Below are positions 49,233 to 58,235 of a stretch of DNA of 64,000 nt, piece after piece. This stretch comes from Ruminococcus sp. Lineage in GTDB: Bacteria > Bacillota > Clostridia > Oscillospirales > Acutalibacteraceae. The notes beneath the pieces are model-generated. The model worked only from the letters and a program-made list of their open reading frames with translations. It did no database searches and had not been told where the DNA came from. Within the stretch, counting starts at the first letter, position 1, and each line of letters begins with the position of its first letter. A program made the position numbers and the translations under genes. The DNA lies in the NCBI GenBank assembly GCA_004556705.1, contig SFGA01000001.1:118872-182871 (forward strand), written 5' to 3'.

Positions 49233-49790
49233 ATGGCAGAAATCTCCAAGTGGTACGTTGTTCATACTTATTCGGGTTATGAGAATAAGGTTGCGGCGAA
49301 TATCGAAACGGTAGTAGAAAATCGTAAGATGCAGGACTATATTCTTGATGTTCAAGTGCCGACTGAGCTCGTTACCGAGATTAAGGACGACGGATCCAAG
49401 AAAGAAATTGAAAGAAAAATTTTCCCCGGTTACGTTATCGTAAAGCTTGCTGTCTTTGAAAATGAGGACTCGGGTGAGCTTGAGATGACAGATGACACAT
49501 GGTATGTCATTCGCAACACGAGAGGTGTTACGGGCTTTGTAGGCCCCGAGGGCAAGCCTGTTCCGCTTTCGGACAGTGAAATTGCCGCTCTCGGCGTTGA
49601 AAAGCGTGTTGTTGAGGTAAACTACGCAAAGGGCGATATGGTTACTATTATCGACGGTGCTTTTGACGGCATTATCGGCGTAGTTGACGAAATTAACACA
49701 GAAAACAATATGGTCAGAGTTATAATTTCAATGCTCGGCAGAGAAACGCCGGTTGAACTTGAGCTCGATCAGGTTGAAAAACAACAGTAA
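49233..49790 (+). CDS. nusG: Transcription antitermination factor NusG
   Basis: 185 residues: NGN domain beginning KWYVVHTYSGYENKVAANIE and including the RNA polymerase-contact segment KIFPGYVIVKL, then a KOW domain (GDMVTIIDGAFDGIIGVVDEI). It couples transcription to translation and Rho. AGGGGGATG lies before the start. Confidence 0.97.
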   Translation: MAEISKWYVVHTYSGYENKVAANIETVVENRKMQDYILDVQVPTELVTEIKDDGSKKEIERKIFPGYVIVKLAVFENEDSGELEMTDDTWYVIRNTRGVTGFVGPEGKPVPLSDSEIAALGVEKRVVEVNYAKGDMVTIIDGAFDGIIGVVDEINTENNMVRVIISMLGRETPVELELDQVEKQQ

Positions 49791-49800
49791 ACATGGTATT

Positions 49801-49870
49801 AAGCGACAAGTCGCTTTTTATAGCGCATATGCGCTGTGGGAGGAATAGGCGAAGCCACTTATTCCGCCAC
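49801..49870 (+). promoter_or_regulatory. Three consecutive hairpins between nusG and rplK
   Basis: AAGCGAC-AA-GTCGCTT with a T run (terminator-like, 49801-49819), a perfect palindrome AGCGCATATGCGCT (49822-49835), and GTGG..GGAATA paired with TTATTCC..CCAC (49836-49870). This could be a partial terminator and an L11/L1 autoregulatory leader; the L1-binding fold itself is not recognisable. Confidence 0.45.
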
Positions 49871-49895
49871 TACCACGATTTTTGGAGGTGCTAAA

Positions 49896-50321
49896 ATGGC
49901 TCAGAAAGTAATAGGCTTTATTAAGCTTCAAATCCCTGCCGGCAAGGCAACACCGGCACCGCCCGTTGGACCGGCACTCGGTCAGCACGGCGTTAACATC
50001 ATGGCGTTCACAAAGGAATTCAATGAGCGCACAAAGAACGACGCAGGACTTATAATCCCCGTTGTTATCACTGTTTATGCAGACCATTCGTTCACATTCA
50101 TAACAAAGACTCCTCCTGCAGCAGTCCTTCTTAAAAAGGCTTGCGGCATCGAGAGCGGTTCAGGCGTACCGAATAAGACTAAGGTCGCAACAATCACGAA
50201 AGAACAGCTTCAGAAGATCGCAGAGCAGAAAATGCCCGACCTCAACGCAGCAACTGTTGAAACTGCAATGAGCATGATCGCAGGTACAGCTCGTTCAATG
50301 GGCATCACTGTCGAAGACTGA
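49896..50321 (+). CDS. rplK: 50S ribosomal protein L11
   Basis: 141 residues, exact family length. Contains GFIKLQIPAGKATPAPPVGP and LGQHGVNIMAF. The ATG at 49896 follows TTGGAGGTG; an in-frame GTG 20 codons upstream is inside a hairpin. L11 forms the GTPase-associated centre with 23S rRNA. Confidence 0.98.
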   Translation: MAQKVIGFIKLQIPAGKATPAPPVGPALGQHGVNIMAFTKEFNERTKNDAGLIIPVVITVYADHSFTFITKTPPAAVLLKKACGIESGSGVPNKTKVATITKEQLQKIAEQKMPDLNAATVETAMSMIAGTARSMGITVED

Positions 50322-50377
50322 TGCTCCTTCGTGGGAGGAAAAATCCGATTAACCACTTAATAGGAGGAAAGTAAATT

Positions 50378-51070
50378 ATGAAACACGGAAAAAAATATAA
50401 CGAGAGCGCAAAATTGATTGAAAAAACAAAGCTCTACGATACAAGCGAAGCATTTGAGTTGGCTTGCAAGTCAGCTACTGCTAAGTTTGACGAAACTGTT
50501 GAAGCTCACATTCGCCTCGGCGTTGACTCAAGACACGCTGACCAGCAGGTTAGAGGCGCTGTTGTTCTTCCCAACGGTACAGGTAAGGATGTCAGAGTAG
50601 CTGTTTTCGCTAAGGGCGACGCTGCTGACGCTGCAAAGGCTGCAGGTGCTAACATTGTCGGTGCTGAGGATCTTCTTGCAGACATTCAGGGCGGTATGCT
50701 TGACTTTGACGTATGTATCGCATCACCCGATATGATGGGTCTTGTAGGTCGTCTCGGTAAGGTTCTCGGTCCTCGTGGCTTGATGCCTTCACCCAAGGCA
50801 GGTACTGTTACACCCGACGTTGCTAAGGCTGTTACCGAAGCAAAGGCAGGTAAGATCGAGTACCGTCTTGATAAGACAAACATCATTCACTGCCCGATTG
50901 GTAAGGCTTCTTTCGGTGCTGAAAAGCTCATCGAGAACTTCAATACTCTTATGGAAGCTATCATTAAGGCTAAGCCCGCTACACTCAAGGGTCAGTACAT
51001 TAAGTCCTGCGTTGTTGCTACAACAATGGGCCCCGGCGTTAAAATCAACGCAAACAAGTACTCTGCTTAA
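50378..51070 (+). CDS. rplA: 50S ribosomal protein L1
   Basis: 230 residues, normal length. Contains VEAHIRLGVDSRHADQQVRG and GRLGKVLGPRGLMPSPKAGT, the L1 signature. It builds the L1 stalk and represses its own operon in many bacteria. TAGGAGGAAAG precedes the ATG. Confidence 0.98.
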   Translation: MKHGKKYNESAKLIEKTKLYDTSEAFELACKSATAKFDETVEAHIRLGVDSRHADQQVRGAVVLPNGTGKDVRVAVFAKGDAADAAKAAGANIVGAEDLLADIQGGMLDFDVCIASPDMMGLVGRLGKVLGPRGLMPSPKAGTVTPDVAKAVTEAKAGKIEYRLDKTNIIHCPIGKASFGAEKLIENFNTLMEAIIKAKPATLKGQYIKSCVVATTMGPGVKINANKYSA

Positions 51071-51079
51071 TCTTAGTGC

Positions 51080-51108
51080 TTGACAAACCCGTCAGGGTAT
51101 GTTAATAT
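51080..51108 (+). promoter_or_regulatory. Promoter of rplJL
   Basis: TTGACA (51080-51085), 17-bp spacer, TAATAT (51103-51108). Confidence 0.75.
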
Positions 51109-51117
51109 AATATCCGC

Positions 51118-51228
51118 TTGCCGAAGACAGTAGGTGCATTTATGCGTAAAGTTTATCTGCCTACCGAGGAAATGGAACTTATTATTAAAGTTTTATGCCT
51201 CTCTGTCTTTCGCAGAGAGGCTTTTTTA
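51118..51228 (+). ncRNA. Ribosomal L10 leader with attenuator
   Basis: The leader contains CCGAAGACAGTAGGTG and CTGCCTACCGAGGAAATG, the conserved L10-binding kink-turn region of Firmicute L10 leaders. A terminator GCCTCTCTG/CAGAGAGGC (51197-51221) with TTTTTT follows. The L10-L7/L12 complex binds it to control rplJL. Confidence 0.9.
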
Positions 51229-51271
51229 TCTCATAAAGCAAGCGTAACATTTTTATAGGAGGTGAATTCGT

Positions 51272-51799
51272 TTGCCAAGTGAGAAAGTTTTAGAAATCAA
51301 GAAGCAGCAGGTTGCAGATCTTAAAACAAGATTTGACAATGCTTGCGCAGGTGTAATCGTTGATTACAAGGGTATTTCCGTTTCTGACGACACATCTCTC
51401 CGTAAGGAGCTCCGTGAAGCAGGCGTTAAGTACACTGTAACCAAGAATACACTTATCCATCTTGCTATCGACGGCACTGATCTCGCAGAGCTCGACGGTG
51501 TTCTTGAGGGAACTACAGCCGTTGCTACATCTGAGAATGATTACGTTGCAGCAGCAAGAATTCTTCAGAAATTCGCTGACAAGAATGAGAATTTCAACAT
51601 TAAGGGCGGTTTCCTCGACAATGAGGTAATTTCTCTTGAAAAGATTTCAAGCCTTGCAAAGCTTCCGTCAAGAGAAGTATTGCTCGCTACAGTTTGCAGT
51701 GCGTTCAACGCACCTATCGCAGCTTTTGCACGTGCTATTCAGGCAGTTGTTGACAAGAGTGGCGAAGCTCCCGCAGAGGAAGCACCCGCAGCAGAATAA
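51272..51799 (+). CDS. rplJ: 50S ribosomal protein L10
   Basis: 175 residues. N-terminal domain with LKTRFDNACAGVIVDYKG and KYTVTKNTLIHLAI; the C-terminal helix binds L7/L12 dimers. It starts with TTG 51272, 7 bp after AGGAGGTGA. It is controlled by the leader upstream. Confidence 0.97.
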   Translation: MPSEKVLEIKKQQVADLKTRFDNACAGVIVDYKGISVSDDTSLRKELREAGVKYTVTKNTLIHLAIDGTDLAELDGVLEGTTAVATSENDYVAAARILQKFADKNENFNIKGGFLDNEVISLEKISSLAKLPSREVLLATVCSAFNAPIAAFARAIQAVVDKSGEAPAEEAPAAE

Positions 51800-51851
51800 T
51801 TTTTGCTGTATAACTTAAAAATTTATTTCATTATTATTGGAGGAAAATAAA

Positions 51852-52232
51852 ATGGCATCAGAGAAAATTGCAGCTATGATTGAAGAAATCAAAGCTCTTA
51901 CAGTTCTTGAGCTTTCAGAGCTCGTACACGCAGTAGAGGATGAATTCGGCGTTTCTGCAGCAGCAGCAGTAGCAGTAGCAGCTCCCGCAGCTGGCGACGG
52001 CGCAGCAGCAGCTGAGGAAAAGACTGAGTTCGACGTCGAGCTTACAGAAGTAGGCGCAGAGAAGATTAAGGTTATCAAGGCAGTTCGTGAGATCACAGGT
52101 CTTGGTCTTGCTGAGGCAAAGGCTATGGTTGACGGTGCTCCGAAGGTAATCAAGGAAGCTGCTTCTAAGGATGACGCTGACGCTGCAAAGGCTAAGCTCG
52201 AAGAAGTTGGCGCTAAAGTTACACTTAAGTAA
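51852..52232 (+). CDS. rplL: 50S ribosomal protein L7/L12
   Basis: 126 residues. N-terminal dimerisation helix (KIAAMIEEIKALTVLELSEL), Ala-rich hinge (SAAAAVAVAAPAAGDGAAAA) and the factor-binding C-terminal domain (EKIKVIKAVREITGLGLAEA). ATTGGAGG precedes the ATG. Terminator follows at 52252. Confidence 0.98.
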   Translation: MASEKIAAMIEEIKALTVLELSELVHAVEDEFGVSAAAAVAVAAPAAGDGAAAAEEKTEFDVELTEVGAEKIKVIKAVREITGLGLAEAKAMVDGAPKVIKEAASKDDADAAKAKLEEVGAKVTLK

Positions 52233-52251
52233 TTTTAATTTGTCGATTACA

Positions 52252-52292
52252 AATCCCTGTTCTTTCTTTTTGAAGGAGCAGGGATTTTTTTA
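52252..52292 (+). terminator. Terminator of rplJL
   Basis: AAATCCCTG (52252-52260) and CAGGGATTT (52280-52288), with further inner pairing, end in a run of seven Ts. Confidence 0.85.
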
Positions 52293-52360
52293 TTTATTTT
52301 GTTTGATATAATATCGCAAGTATGGTATTATATAGTTTAGTGATATTCGGAGGCGATACT

Positions 52361-52825
52361 ATGTCAAAACATTCGGACAGAGCACTTGAATTGTTCAAGC
52401 AAGGCTATAACTGCTCACAGGCGGTGTTCTGTGCTTTTTGTGATGAATTTAATATGGACGAGGAAACCGCATTGCGTGTTTCGGCAGGACTCGGAGGCGG
52501 CGTCGGCAGAATGAGAGAGGTTTGCGGTACCGTAACGGGTGCGGCTCTTGTTATAGGTATGCTTTACGGTGCGACCGACGGTAAGGATACTCAAAAGAAA
52601 AAGGAAACCTACGAAAAGGTGCAGGAAATCACCGAAGAATTTAAGAAGGATAATCCGTCAATAATTTGCCGTGAGCTTTTGGGACTTACAAAAGAGGCGC
52701 AGGCAAAGGAAACGGCAGAGCCCGAAGCGAGAACAGAACATTATTATAAAAAGCGTCCTTGCTCGGAGCTTGTTGAAAATATGGCAAAAATACTTGATGA
52801 AAAATTTTTTGAGGCGGAAAACTAA
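52361..52825 (+). CDS. C_GCAxxG_C_C family redox protein
   Basis: 154 residues with the family signature: NCSQAVFCAF, GLGGGVGRMREVCGTVTGAA (GCA-like region) and two later Cys (SIICRELL, KRPCSELV). These proteins are widespread in anaerobes and may carry a redox or metal site; no activity is established. The ATG at 52361 follows CGGAGGCG. It lies 2 bp before the glycosidase gene, so they are probably co-transcribed. Confidence 0.85.
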   Translation: MSKHSDRALELFKQGYNCSQAVFCAFCDEFNMDEETALRVSAGLGGGVGRMREVCGTVTGAALVIGMLYGATDGKDTQKKKETYEKVQEITEEFKKDNPSIICRELLGLTKEAQAKETAEPEARTEHYYKKRPCSELVENMAKILDEKFFEAEN

Positions 52826-52827
52826 CT

Positions 52828-55524
52828 ATGACATACATTAAAAGCGATGACAAAAAAGCGATTATCGGAAATGAGTATATCGAAAGAAGTTTTTTTATTG
52901 AAAACGGACAGCTTTTACCCGATACAATCACAAACAAAAGACTTAATGAGCCTGCTTTGTTTGTAACCGGAAAGGGTAGCGAGGAATTTTCCGTTACATT
53001 CTTGAAAAAATTCGGAAAATTTGAGCTTAAAGCGTCAATGCTTACGATTGACAAGATAAATTCCTATGAAAAGTCGGACTCCTCGATTTTAGAATTCGTT
53101 TTCAAGCCTGCGATTTATCGCAATACCACGCTGAATTTTCGTTTGGTATATAAGCTTAAAAATGACGATTTCTTTATGAAAAAACAGCTTTGCTTTTCGG
53201 CTTCGGGCGACCTTAATTTGCGTATTGACACCGTCGATACCGAACTTTTGGTGCTTGCAGACGGCATAAAGCAAAAATGGACGCATCCCGAGATGAACAA
53301 GGCATTCATTGACGGCTTCCACGCTTCGCTCGGACAGCCTGTTTATATCAACGGTATGTTCACAGGCTCGGAATTTCCGATGAACGACAACAACATTGTT
53401 GAAAACACCCTGCGTTTGCGTTATTACAGCGGAAAGAGTATCGCAAGTATACTTAACGGCAAAAAGGAACATTCTTTCCACAAATCCGTTTTCGGAAGCG
53501 CACAGACAATGTCTTTTGACGTTATCAGAGCAGATTTTCTCGAATATATCAAAACCGTTTCGCAGAAAACCTATCTTCGCACTCAATACAACTCTTGGTA
53601 TGACCACATGCTTAACATTACCGAGGAGAATATAACAGGCTCTTTTTATCAGATTGAAAAGGGCTTGACGCAGAATTTCGTAAAACCGCTTGACGCTTAT
53701 GTTGTTGATGACGGCTGGAACGATTACAAGAGTGATTTTTGGTGCTTTAATGATAAATTTCCTCACGAGCTTTACAATTCATCACGGCTTGCGAATAATT
53801 TTTCTTCACATTTCGGACTTTGGCTCGGACCGAGAGGCGGTTATAACTTTAACAAGCCATTCGGTAAGCGTATGCAAAGACACGGCAAGGGCGGTTATAA
53901 CAGAAGGTCATACGACATCTGTATTGCGGATGAAAAATATGTTCGCAATGTTGAATTGCTTTTCCTTGATTATATGAATCGCTTTGACATAGACTATTGG
54001 AAGCTTGACGGCTTTATGTTGAAAACTTGCCGCAGTAAAAGGCACGGACACCCGACGGGCGGTTATAAGGATATGTATGTTATGACCGACGCTTGGGAAA
54101 AGTGGATTGATATTTTCCGTGATATGCGTAAATTTCGTGCGGAGCAGGGCAAGGAGCTTTGGATAAACCTCACTTGCTATGCTGTTCCTAGTCCGTGGTT
54201 CTTGAGATATGTAAACAGCGTTTGGATGCAAAACAGTGCCGATATAGGCTTTACGGATAAATCGGTAAGCGGAGAGGAGCTCAACGGCAAGGATTTTGAC
54301 CGTATGCTCACCTATAGAGATTCACTTTACTATGATTTTCACAGGGTAAGGCAGTATCAGTTCCCGAACTCGAATATGTATAACCACGAGCCTATTTACG
54401 GACACACCGCAAAGGTTAAAATGACCGATGATGAGTACCGTAAGTATATGTATATGATTTCATCAAGAGGCACGGCATTCTGGGAACTTTATTACAGCTT
54501 CGATCTTTTCAACGATAATATGTGGCGCATAAATGCGGATGTTTTAAGATTTGTCAGAGAAAACTTTGAAACGCTCAGAAATTCAAAGCTTATCGGCGAA
54601 AGTGCCGACTCGGGTAAAATTTACGGCTACAGCGCATGGAACGGTAAAGAGGGTGTTATTTCACTTCGCAATCCGTCCGATAAACCGCAGAAATTTTCGG
54701 TTAAACTCGAAAAGGAAATCGGCGTAAACGAGGATGTAAAGGGACTTACACGCATAAATGTTATCCCTTACGAAACCGAGAAATGCGATATTAAATATTC
54801 CTATGGTGACACTCTTTCGGTTGAGCTTGGCGCACACGAAATTGTAATATATAAATTCGGCGGAGAAAAGACAACCGCACCCGTATTAAAGCGAGCAAAG
54901 TTTGAGGATGAACACACGGCTGTATTCTCATTTGACAGACACATTGTGCTTGATGAAAACAGCTTTACTTATATGGGTAAGCCTATAAAGGCGGAGTTGC
55001 TTGCGAATTACAGTGAGGTGCTTTTGCATTTTGACAACGCACAGGCAGGCTCCAAATATACTGTTGATTACAGCGTTCGTGACCTCTACGGCAACAAGCT
55101 GACCTCTAAAAAAACGCTTGCTTGCTATAAGGACAATCTTTTGTTTTCGGACAGAGAAGCACCTTGCGAGATTGAGGACGATTTCACACTCACTATGACC
55201 GTGAACACCGCAACAAAGGAAACGCTTTTGTTCTCACAGGGTAATTCTCTTGCGGTTTCGCTTATAAACGGCAATGTGAGATTTAACTGCTGTTCGCTCA
55301 AATGCGTCGGACACACCGATATTTGTAACACGGGCGACAGAAAAATAACCCTTGTCAGAGAAAAGAACGCTATGATTAAAATTTATATCGACGGCGTGCT
55401 TGACGGCTCTTATTACGACGAGAGAGTCGGCAATATGACGGTTCCGAAAGCCGAAATTAAGCTTTCAAATTCAATAAAGGGCTTTACCGTGCTTAACAAA
55501 GCACTTGCGTTTGACGAGGTTTAA
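52828..55524 (+). CDS. Clan GH-D type glycosidase (alpha-galactosidase-like)
   Basis: 898 residues with no signal peptide, so cytoplasmic. An N-terminal beta-sandwich (about 1-250) is followed by a TIM barrel with YVVDDGWND and the nucleophile region FDIDYWKLDGFML, as in GH36/GH27 enzymes. The barrel is followed by a beta domain (about 590-680) and a C-terminal LamG/concanavalin-like domain (about 780-898, with LFSQGNSLAVSLINGNVRF). It should release terminal alpha-linked sugars from imported oligosaccharides. The exact GH family is uncertain. Confidence 0.8.
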   Translation: MTYIKSDDKKAIIGNEYIERSFFIENGQLLPDTITNKRLNEPALFVTGKGSEEFSVTFLKKFGKFELKASMLTIDKINSYEKSDSSILEFVFKPAIYRNTTLNFRLVYKLKNDDFFMKKQLCFSASGDLNLRIDTVDTELLVLADGIKQKWTHPEMNKAFIDGFHASLGQPVYINGMFTGSEFPMNDNNIVENTLRLRYYSGKSIASILNGKKEHSFHKSVFGSAQTMSFDVIRADFLEYIKTVSQKTYLRTQYNSWYDHMLNITEENITGSFYQIEKGLTQNFVKPLDAYVVDDGWNDYKSDFWCFNDKFPHELYNSSRLANNFSSHFGLWLGPRGGYNFNKPFGKRMQRHGKGGYNRRSYDICIADEKYVRNVELLFLDYMNRFDIDYWKLDGFMLKTCRSKRHGHPTGGYKDMYVMTDAWEKWIDIFRDMRKFRAEQGKELWINLTCYAVPSPWFLRYVNSVWMQNSADIGFTDKSVSGEELNGKDFDRMLTYRDSLYYDFHRVRQYQFPNSNMYNHEPIYGHTAKVKMTDDEYRKYMYMISSRGTAFWELYYSFDLFNDNMWRINADVLRFVRENFETLRNSKLIGESADSGKIYGYSAWNGKEGVISLRNPSDKPQKFSVKLEKEIGVNEDVKGLTRINVIPYETEKCDIKYSYGDTLSVELGAHEIVIYKFGGEKTTAPVLKRAKFEDEHTAVFSFDRHIVLDENSFTYMGKPIKAELLANYSEVLLHFDNAQAGSKYTVDYSVRDLYGNKLTSKKTLACYKDNLLFSDREAPCEIEDDFTLTMTVNTATKETLLFSQGNSLAVSLINGNVRFNCCSLKCVGHTDICNTGDRKITLVREKNAMIKIYIDGVLDGSYYDERVGNMTVPKAEIKLSNSIKGFTVLNKALAFDEV

Positions 55525-55567
55525 TTGTATAATTAAATGAATGATGATTTAAGAAAGGGGAGAACGT

Positions 55568-56539
55568 ATGAAAACGCTTGAATTTATAGTTCCGTGCTAT
55601 AACGAGGAAGCTGTTTTGAATATTTTTTATGATACGGTCTCTCCGATATTAAATTCGCTCGACGGAATAAAGGCTTCTTTTATATTTGTCGATGACGGAA
55701 GCCGTGATAACACCGTCAATATTATAAGACAACTTGCCGAAAGGGATAAAACGGTTAAGTATATTTCTTTTTCAAGAAATTTCGGAAAAGAGTCGGCAAT
55801 GCTTGCAGGTCTTAAAATGTCAACGGCTGATTATGTCGGAATTATCGATGCGGATTTGCAGCATTCTCCCGAACTTATTCCGGAAATGGTTAAAAGCGTC
55901 AACGAGGAGGGCTACGATATAGCCGCTGCAAGACGGACCGACAGAAAGGGCGAGGCTAAGCTTAAAAGTGCATTTGCAAGAGGCTTTTATAAGCTGATAA
56001 ATCGCATTTCCGACGCAAATATCGAGGAGGGCGCACAGGATTACAGGGTTATGACGAGAAAGGTCGTTAACGCAATAATCTCAATGCCCGAATACAACCG
56101 CTTTTCAAAAGGCATATTCAGCTGGGTCGGCTTCAAAACAAAGTGGTTTGAGCACGAAAACCGTGAACGTGCGGCAGGCAAAACAAAATGGTCATTTTGG
56201 AAGCTGTTTGCCTATGCGGTTGACGGAATAATCGGCTTTTCAACCGCACCGCTTAAAATTTCACTTTTCTGCGGCATTGTTACAAGTCTTGTAGGATTTA
56301 TCTATGCGCTTTATACGATAGTTAAAACGCTCTGTTTCGGACCTGATGTTGACGGCTATCCGTCGCTTGTGTGCTCGGTTTTGATAATCGGCGGACTCAT
56401 TTTAATTTCAATGGGCGTAGTCGGCGAATACGTTTCAAGGGTTTACCTTGAGGTTAAAAACAGACCAAACTACATTATTGACGAAACTAATATATTACCA
56501 GAAAACATTGATAATCAGTCAAATTCGGGTAATAAATAA
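55568..56539 (+). CDS. GT2 glycosyltransferase, GtrB/DPM-synthase-like
   Basis: 323 residues. Catalytic GT-A domain (1-220) with VPCYNEEAVLN, FVDDGSRDNT and the metal-binding DADLQHSPEL; then two membrane segments (about 228-252 and 263-288). Such enzymes load glucose or another hexose onto undecaprenyl phosphate for envelope glycosylation. AAGGGGAGAA precedes the ATG. Confidence 0.9.
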   Translation: MKTLEFIVPCYNEEAVLNIFYDTVSPILNSLDGIKASFIFVDDGSRDNTVNIIRQLAERDKTVKYISFSRNFGKESAMLAGLKMSTADYVGIIDADLQHSPELIPEMVKSVNEEGYDIAAARRTDRKGEAKLKSAFARGFYKLINRISDANIEEGAQDYRVMTRKVVNAIISMPEYNRFSKGIFSWVGFKTKWFEHENRERAAGKTKWSFWKLFAYAVDGIIGFSTAPLKISLFCGIVTSLVGFIYALYTIVKTLCFGPDVDGYPSLVCSVLIIGGLILISMGVVGEYVSRVYLEVKNRPNYIIDETNILPENIDNQSNSGNK

Positions 56540-56573
56540 GTATAATTCAATTTAATTAACGGAGGTAAAATCA

Positions 56574-56786
56574 ATGACTTCAATCACAAAGGATATGACA
56601 ATCGGCGATATTCTCGATGCGGATAGAGAGACCATTCCTTTCTTCCTTGAAATGGGAATGCATTGTCTCGGCTGCCCTGCTTCGAGAGGCGAGAGCGTTG
56701 AGGAGGCTTGTGCCGTTCACGGCGTTGATGCGGATGAGCTTGTTAAAAAGATAAACGATTTTCTTGCAAGTAAATCAAGCAAATAA
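56574..56786 (+). CDS. DUF1858 redox-disulfide protein
   Basis: 70 residues, a DUF1858 domain with the paired cysteines in FLEMGMHCLGCPASRGE. This small domain is often found with hybrid-cluster and other redox proteins of anaerobes. ACGGAGGTAAA precedes the ATG. Function not known. Confidence 0.88.
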   Translation: MTSITKDMTIGDILDADRETIPFFLEMGMHCLGCPASRGESVEEACAVHGVDADELVKKINDFLASKSSK

Positions 56787-56796
56787 AGAAGGCGAC

Positions 56797-56836
56797 GGGG
56801 TTGGCTGAGTGTTTTGCTCTGTCAACCCTCATTTTT
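56797..56836 (+). terminator. Weak terminator or attenuator before trmK
   Basis: GGGTTG and CAACCC pair around a loop of about 20 nt that can extend the stem, followed by TCATTTTTT, directly upstream of trmK. Confidence 0.5.
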
Positions 56837-56841
56837 TGATT

Positions 56842-57492
56842 ATGATTAAATTGACACCGAGACTTGATGCCGTGGCAGGTATGGTAAATAATTGCGACAC
56901 CTTTTTGGATGTCGGCACGGACCACGCATATCTTCCGGCATACATAGTAGAAAATAAAATTTCAAAAAGGGCAATAGCTTCGGATATAAATCCAAATCCG
57001 CTTATGAACGCTCAAAAGACGCTTGACGAATATTCGCTGGCGGATAAAATCACGCTTCGACTTTCGGCAGGCTTCGAAAATATAGAGCCTTATGAGGCAC
57101 AGGAGATTGCCGTTGCGGGTATGGGCGGAATTATGATTGCCGATATGATAAACGCAACCGAATGGCTGAGGGATGAAAAAATACATCTTATTTTGCAGCC
57201 TATGACGCATTTTGAGGATGTGTGGCGTGCACTTTTTGATAACGGCTTTCTGATTGAAGCCGAAAAAACCGTGTGCGAGGATAAGCGTGTTTATCTTATC
57301 ATTTCCGCAAGGTATTCGGGAGTGAAATCAGAGCATAAGCTATACGAATACTATGTAGGAAATTTACCGAAAAGCGACAACGAAACCGACAAATTATTTG
57401 TTGAGAAAGTTCTTAAGAGCCTTTATAATAAATATAACGGCACAAAGGACGAGAAAATTCTCGAGCTGATAAGGAGTATTGAAAATGCCTAA
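56842..57492 (+). CDS. trmK: tRNA (adenine-N1)-methyltransferase TrmK
   Basis: 216 residues from ATG 56842 (family start MIKLTPRLDAVAGMV); no good ribosome site is visible, and a GTG at 56809 is an alternative. SAM-binding motif FLDVGTDHAYLPAYI and the catalytic NxxF-like region VAGMGGIMIADMI are present. It methylates A22 of tRNA. It overlaps nif3 by 8 bp, the usual pairing in Firmicutes. Confidence 0.92.
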   Translation: MIKLTPRLDAVAGMVNNCDTFLDVGTDHAYLPAYIVENKISKRAIASDINPNPLMNAQKTLDEYSLADKITLRLSAGFENIEPYEAQEIAVAGMGGIMIADMINATEWLRDEKIHLILQPMTHFEDVWRALFDNGFLIEAEKTVCEDKRVYLIISARYSGVKSEHKLYEYYVGNLPKSDNETDKLFVEKVLKSLYNKYNGTKDEKILELIRSIENA

Positions 57493-58228
57493 GGCAAAGG
57501 AAATATATGAATATATAGACAGCCTTGCACCGTTCTGCAAGCAGGAGGAATGGGACAACAGCGGCTTTTTGATCGGCGACGAAAACACCGAGGTTAAAAG
57601 CGTGCTGCTTGCGCTTGATTGCACGAATGAGGTGCTCGAATACGCAAAAAAATCGGGCTGTGAGCTTGTAATTACCCATCATCCGATAATTTTCGGAGCG
57701 TTAAAGCAAGTGAAATTCGGAAGCGAGGTCTATACCGCCGTCAACAACGGACTTTCGGTAATTTGCGCTCATACCTCGTATGATGTCGCAGAGGGCGGAG
57801 TGAGTGATATTTTGGCAATAACGCTTTCGGCTGAAAATACCGTAAAATCTCCGTCGGGAATATTGACTGTCGGCGACGTTAAAAAAACGACGGTCGGCGA
57901 GTATGCAAGGCTTGTCGGGAAAACTCTTTCTGCAAGCGTGAGAGCTTGTCTTACCGAAAAGGAAGTTCAAAGAGTTGCTTTTTGCGGAGGTGCAGGCAGC
58001 GATTATCTGCTTGAAGCAAAGGAAATGGGCTGTGATTTGCTCGTTACGGGCGATGCGGGTCATCACGATTTTCTCGATGCTATAAATCTCGGCATCGGAC
58101 TTATTGCGGCAGGTCATTTTGAAACAGAGGCAATTTCAATAAAGCCGCTTTGCGACAGACTTCAAGAAAAATTTGATAATGTAAAATTTACGGTGTTTGA
58201 GCAGAAAACACCCATAACATATATTTGA
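57485..58228 (+). CDS. Nif3-like dinuclear metal center protein (YqfO)
   Basis: 247 residues of the Nif3/DUF34 family, short form without the PII-like insert. Metal ligands lie in THHPIIFGAL, GDAGHHDFLDA and GHFETE. The biochemical role is unsettled; it is often annotated as GTP cyclohydrolase type 2. AAGGAG lies 8 bp before ATG 57485; a TTG two codons upstream is less likely. Confidence 0.92.
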   Translation: MPKAKEIYEYIDSLAPFCKQEEWDNSGFLIGDENTEVKSVLLALDCTNEVLEYAKKSGCELVITHHPIIFGALKQVKFGSEVYTAVNNGLSVICAHTSYDVAEGGVSDILAITLSAENTVKSPSGILTVGDVKKTTVGEYARLVGKTLSASVRACLTEKEVQRVAFCGGAGSDYLLEAKEMGCDLLVTGDAGHHDFLDAINLGIGLIAAGHFETEAISIKPLCDRLQEKFDNVKFTVFEQKTPITYI

Positions 58229-58235
58229 GGAAAAT

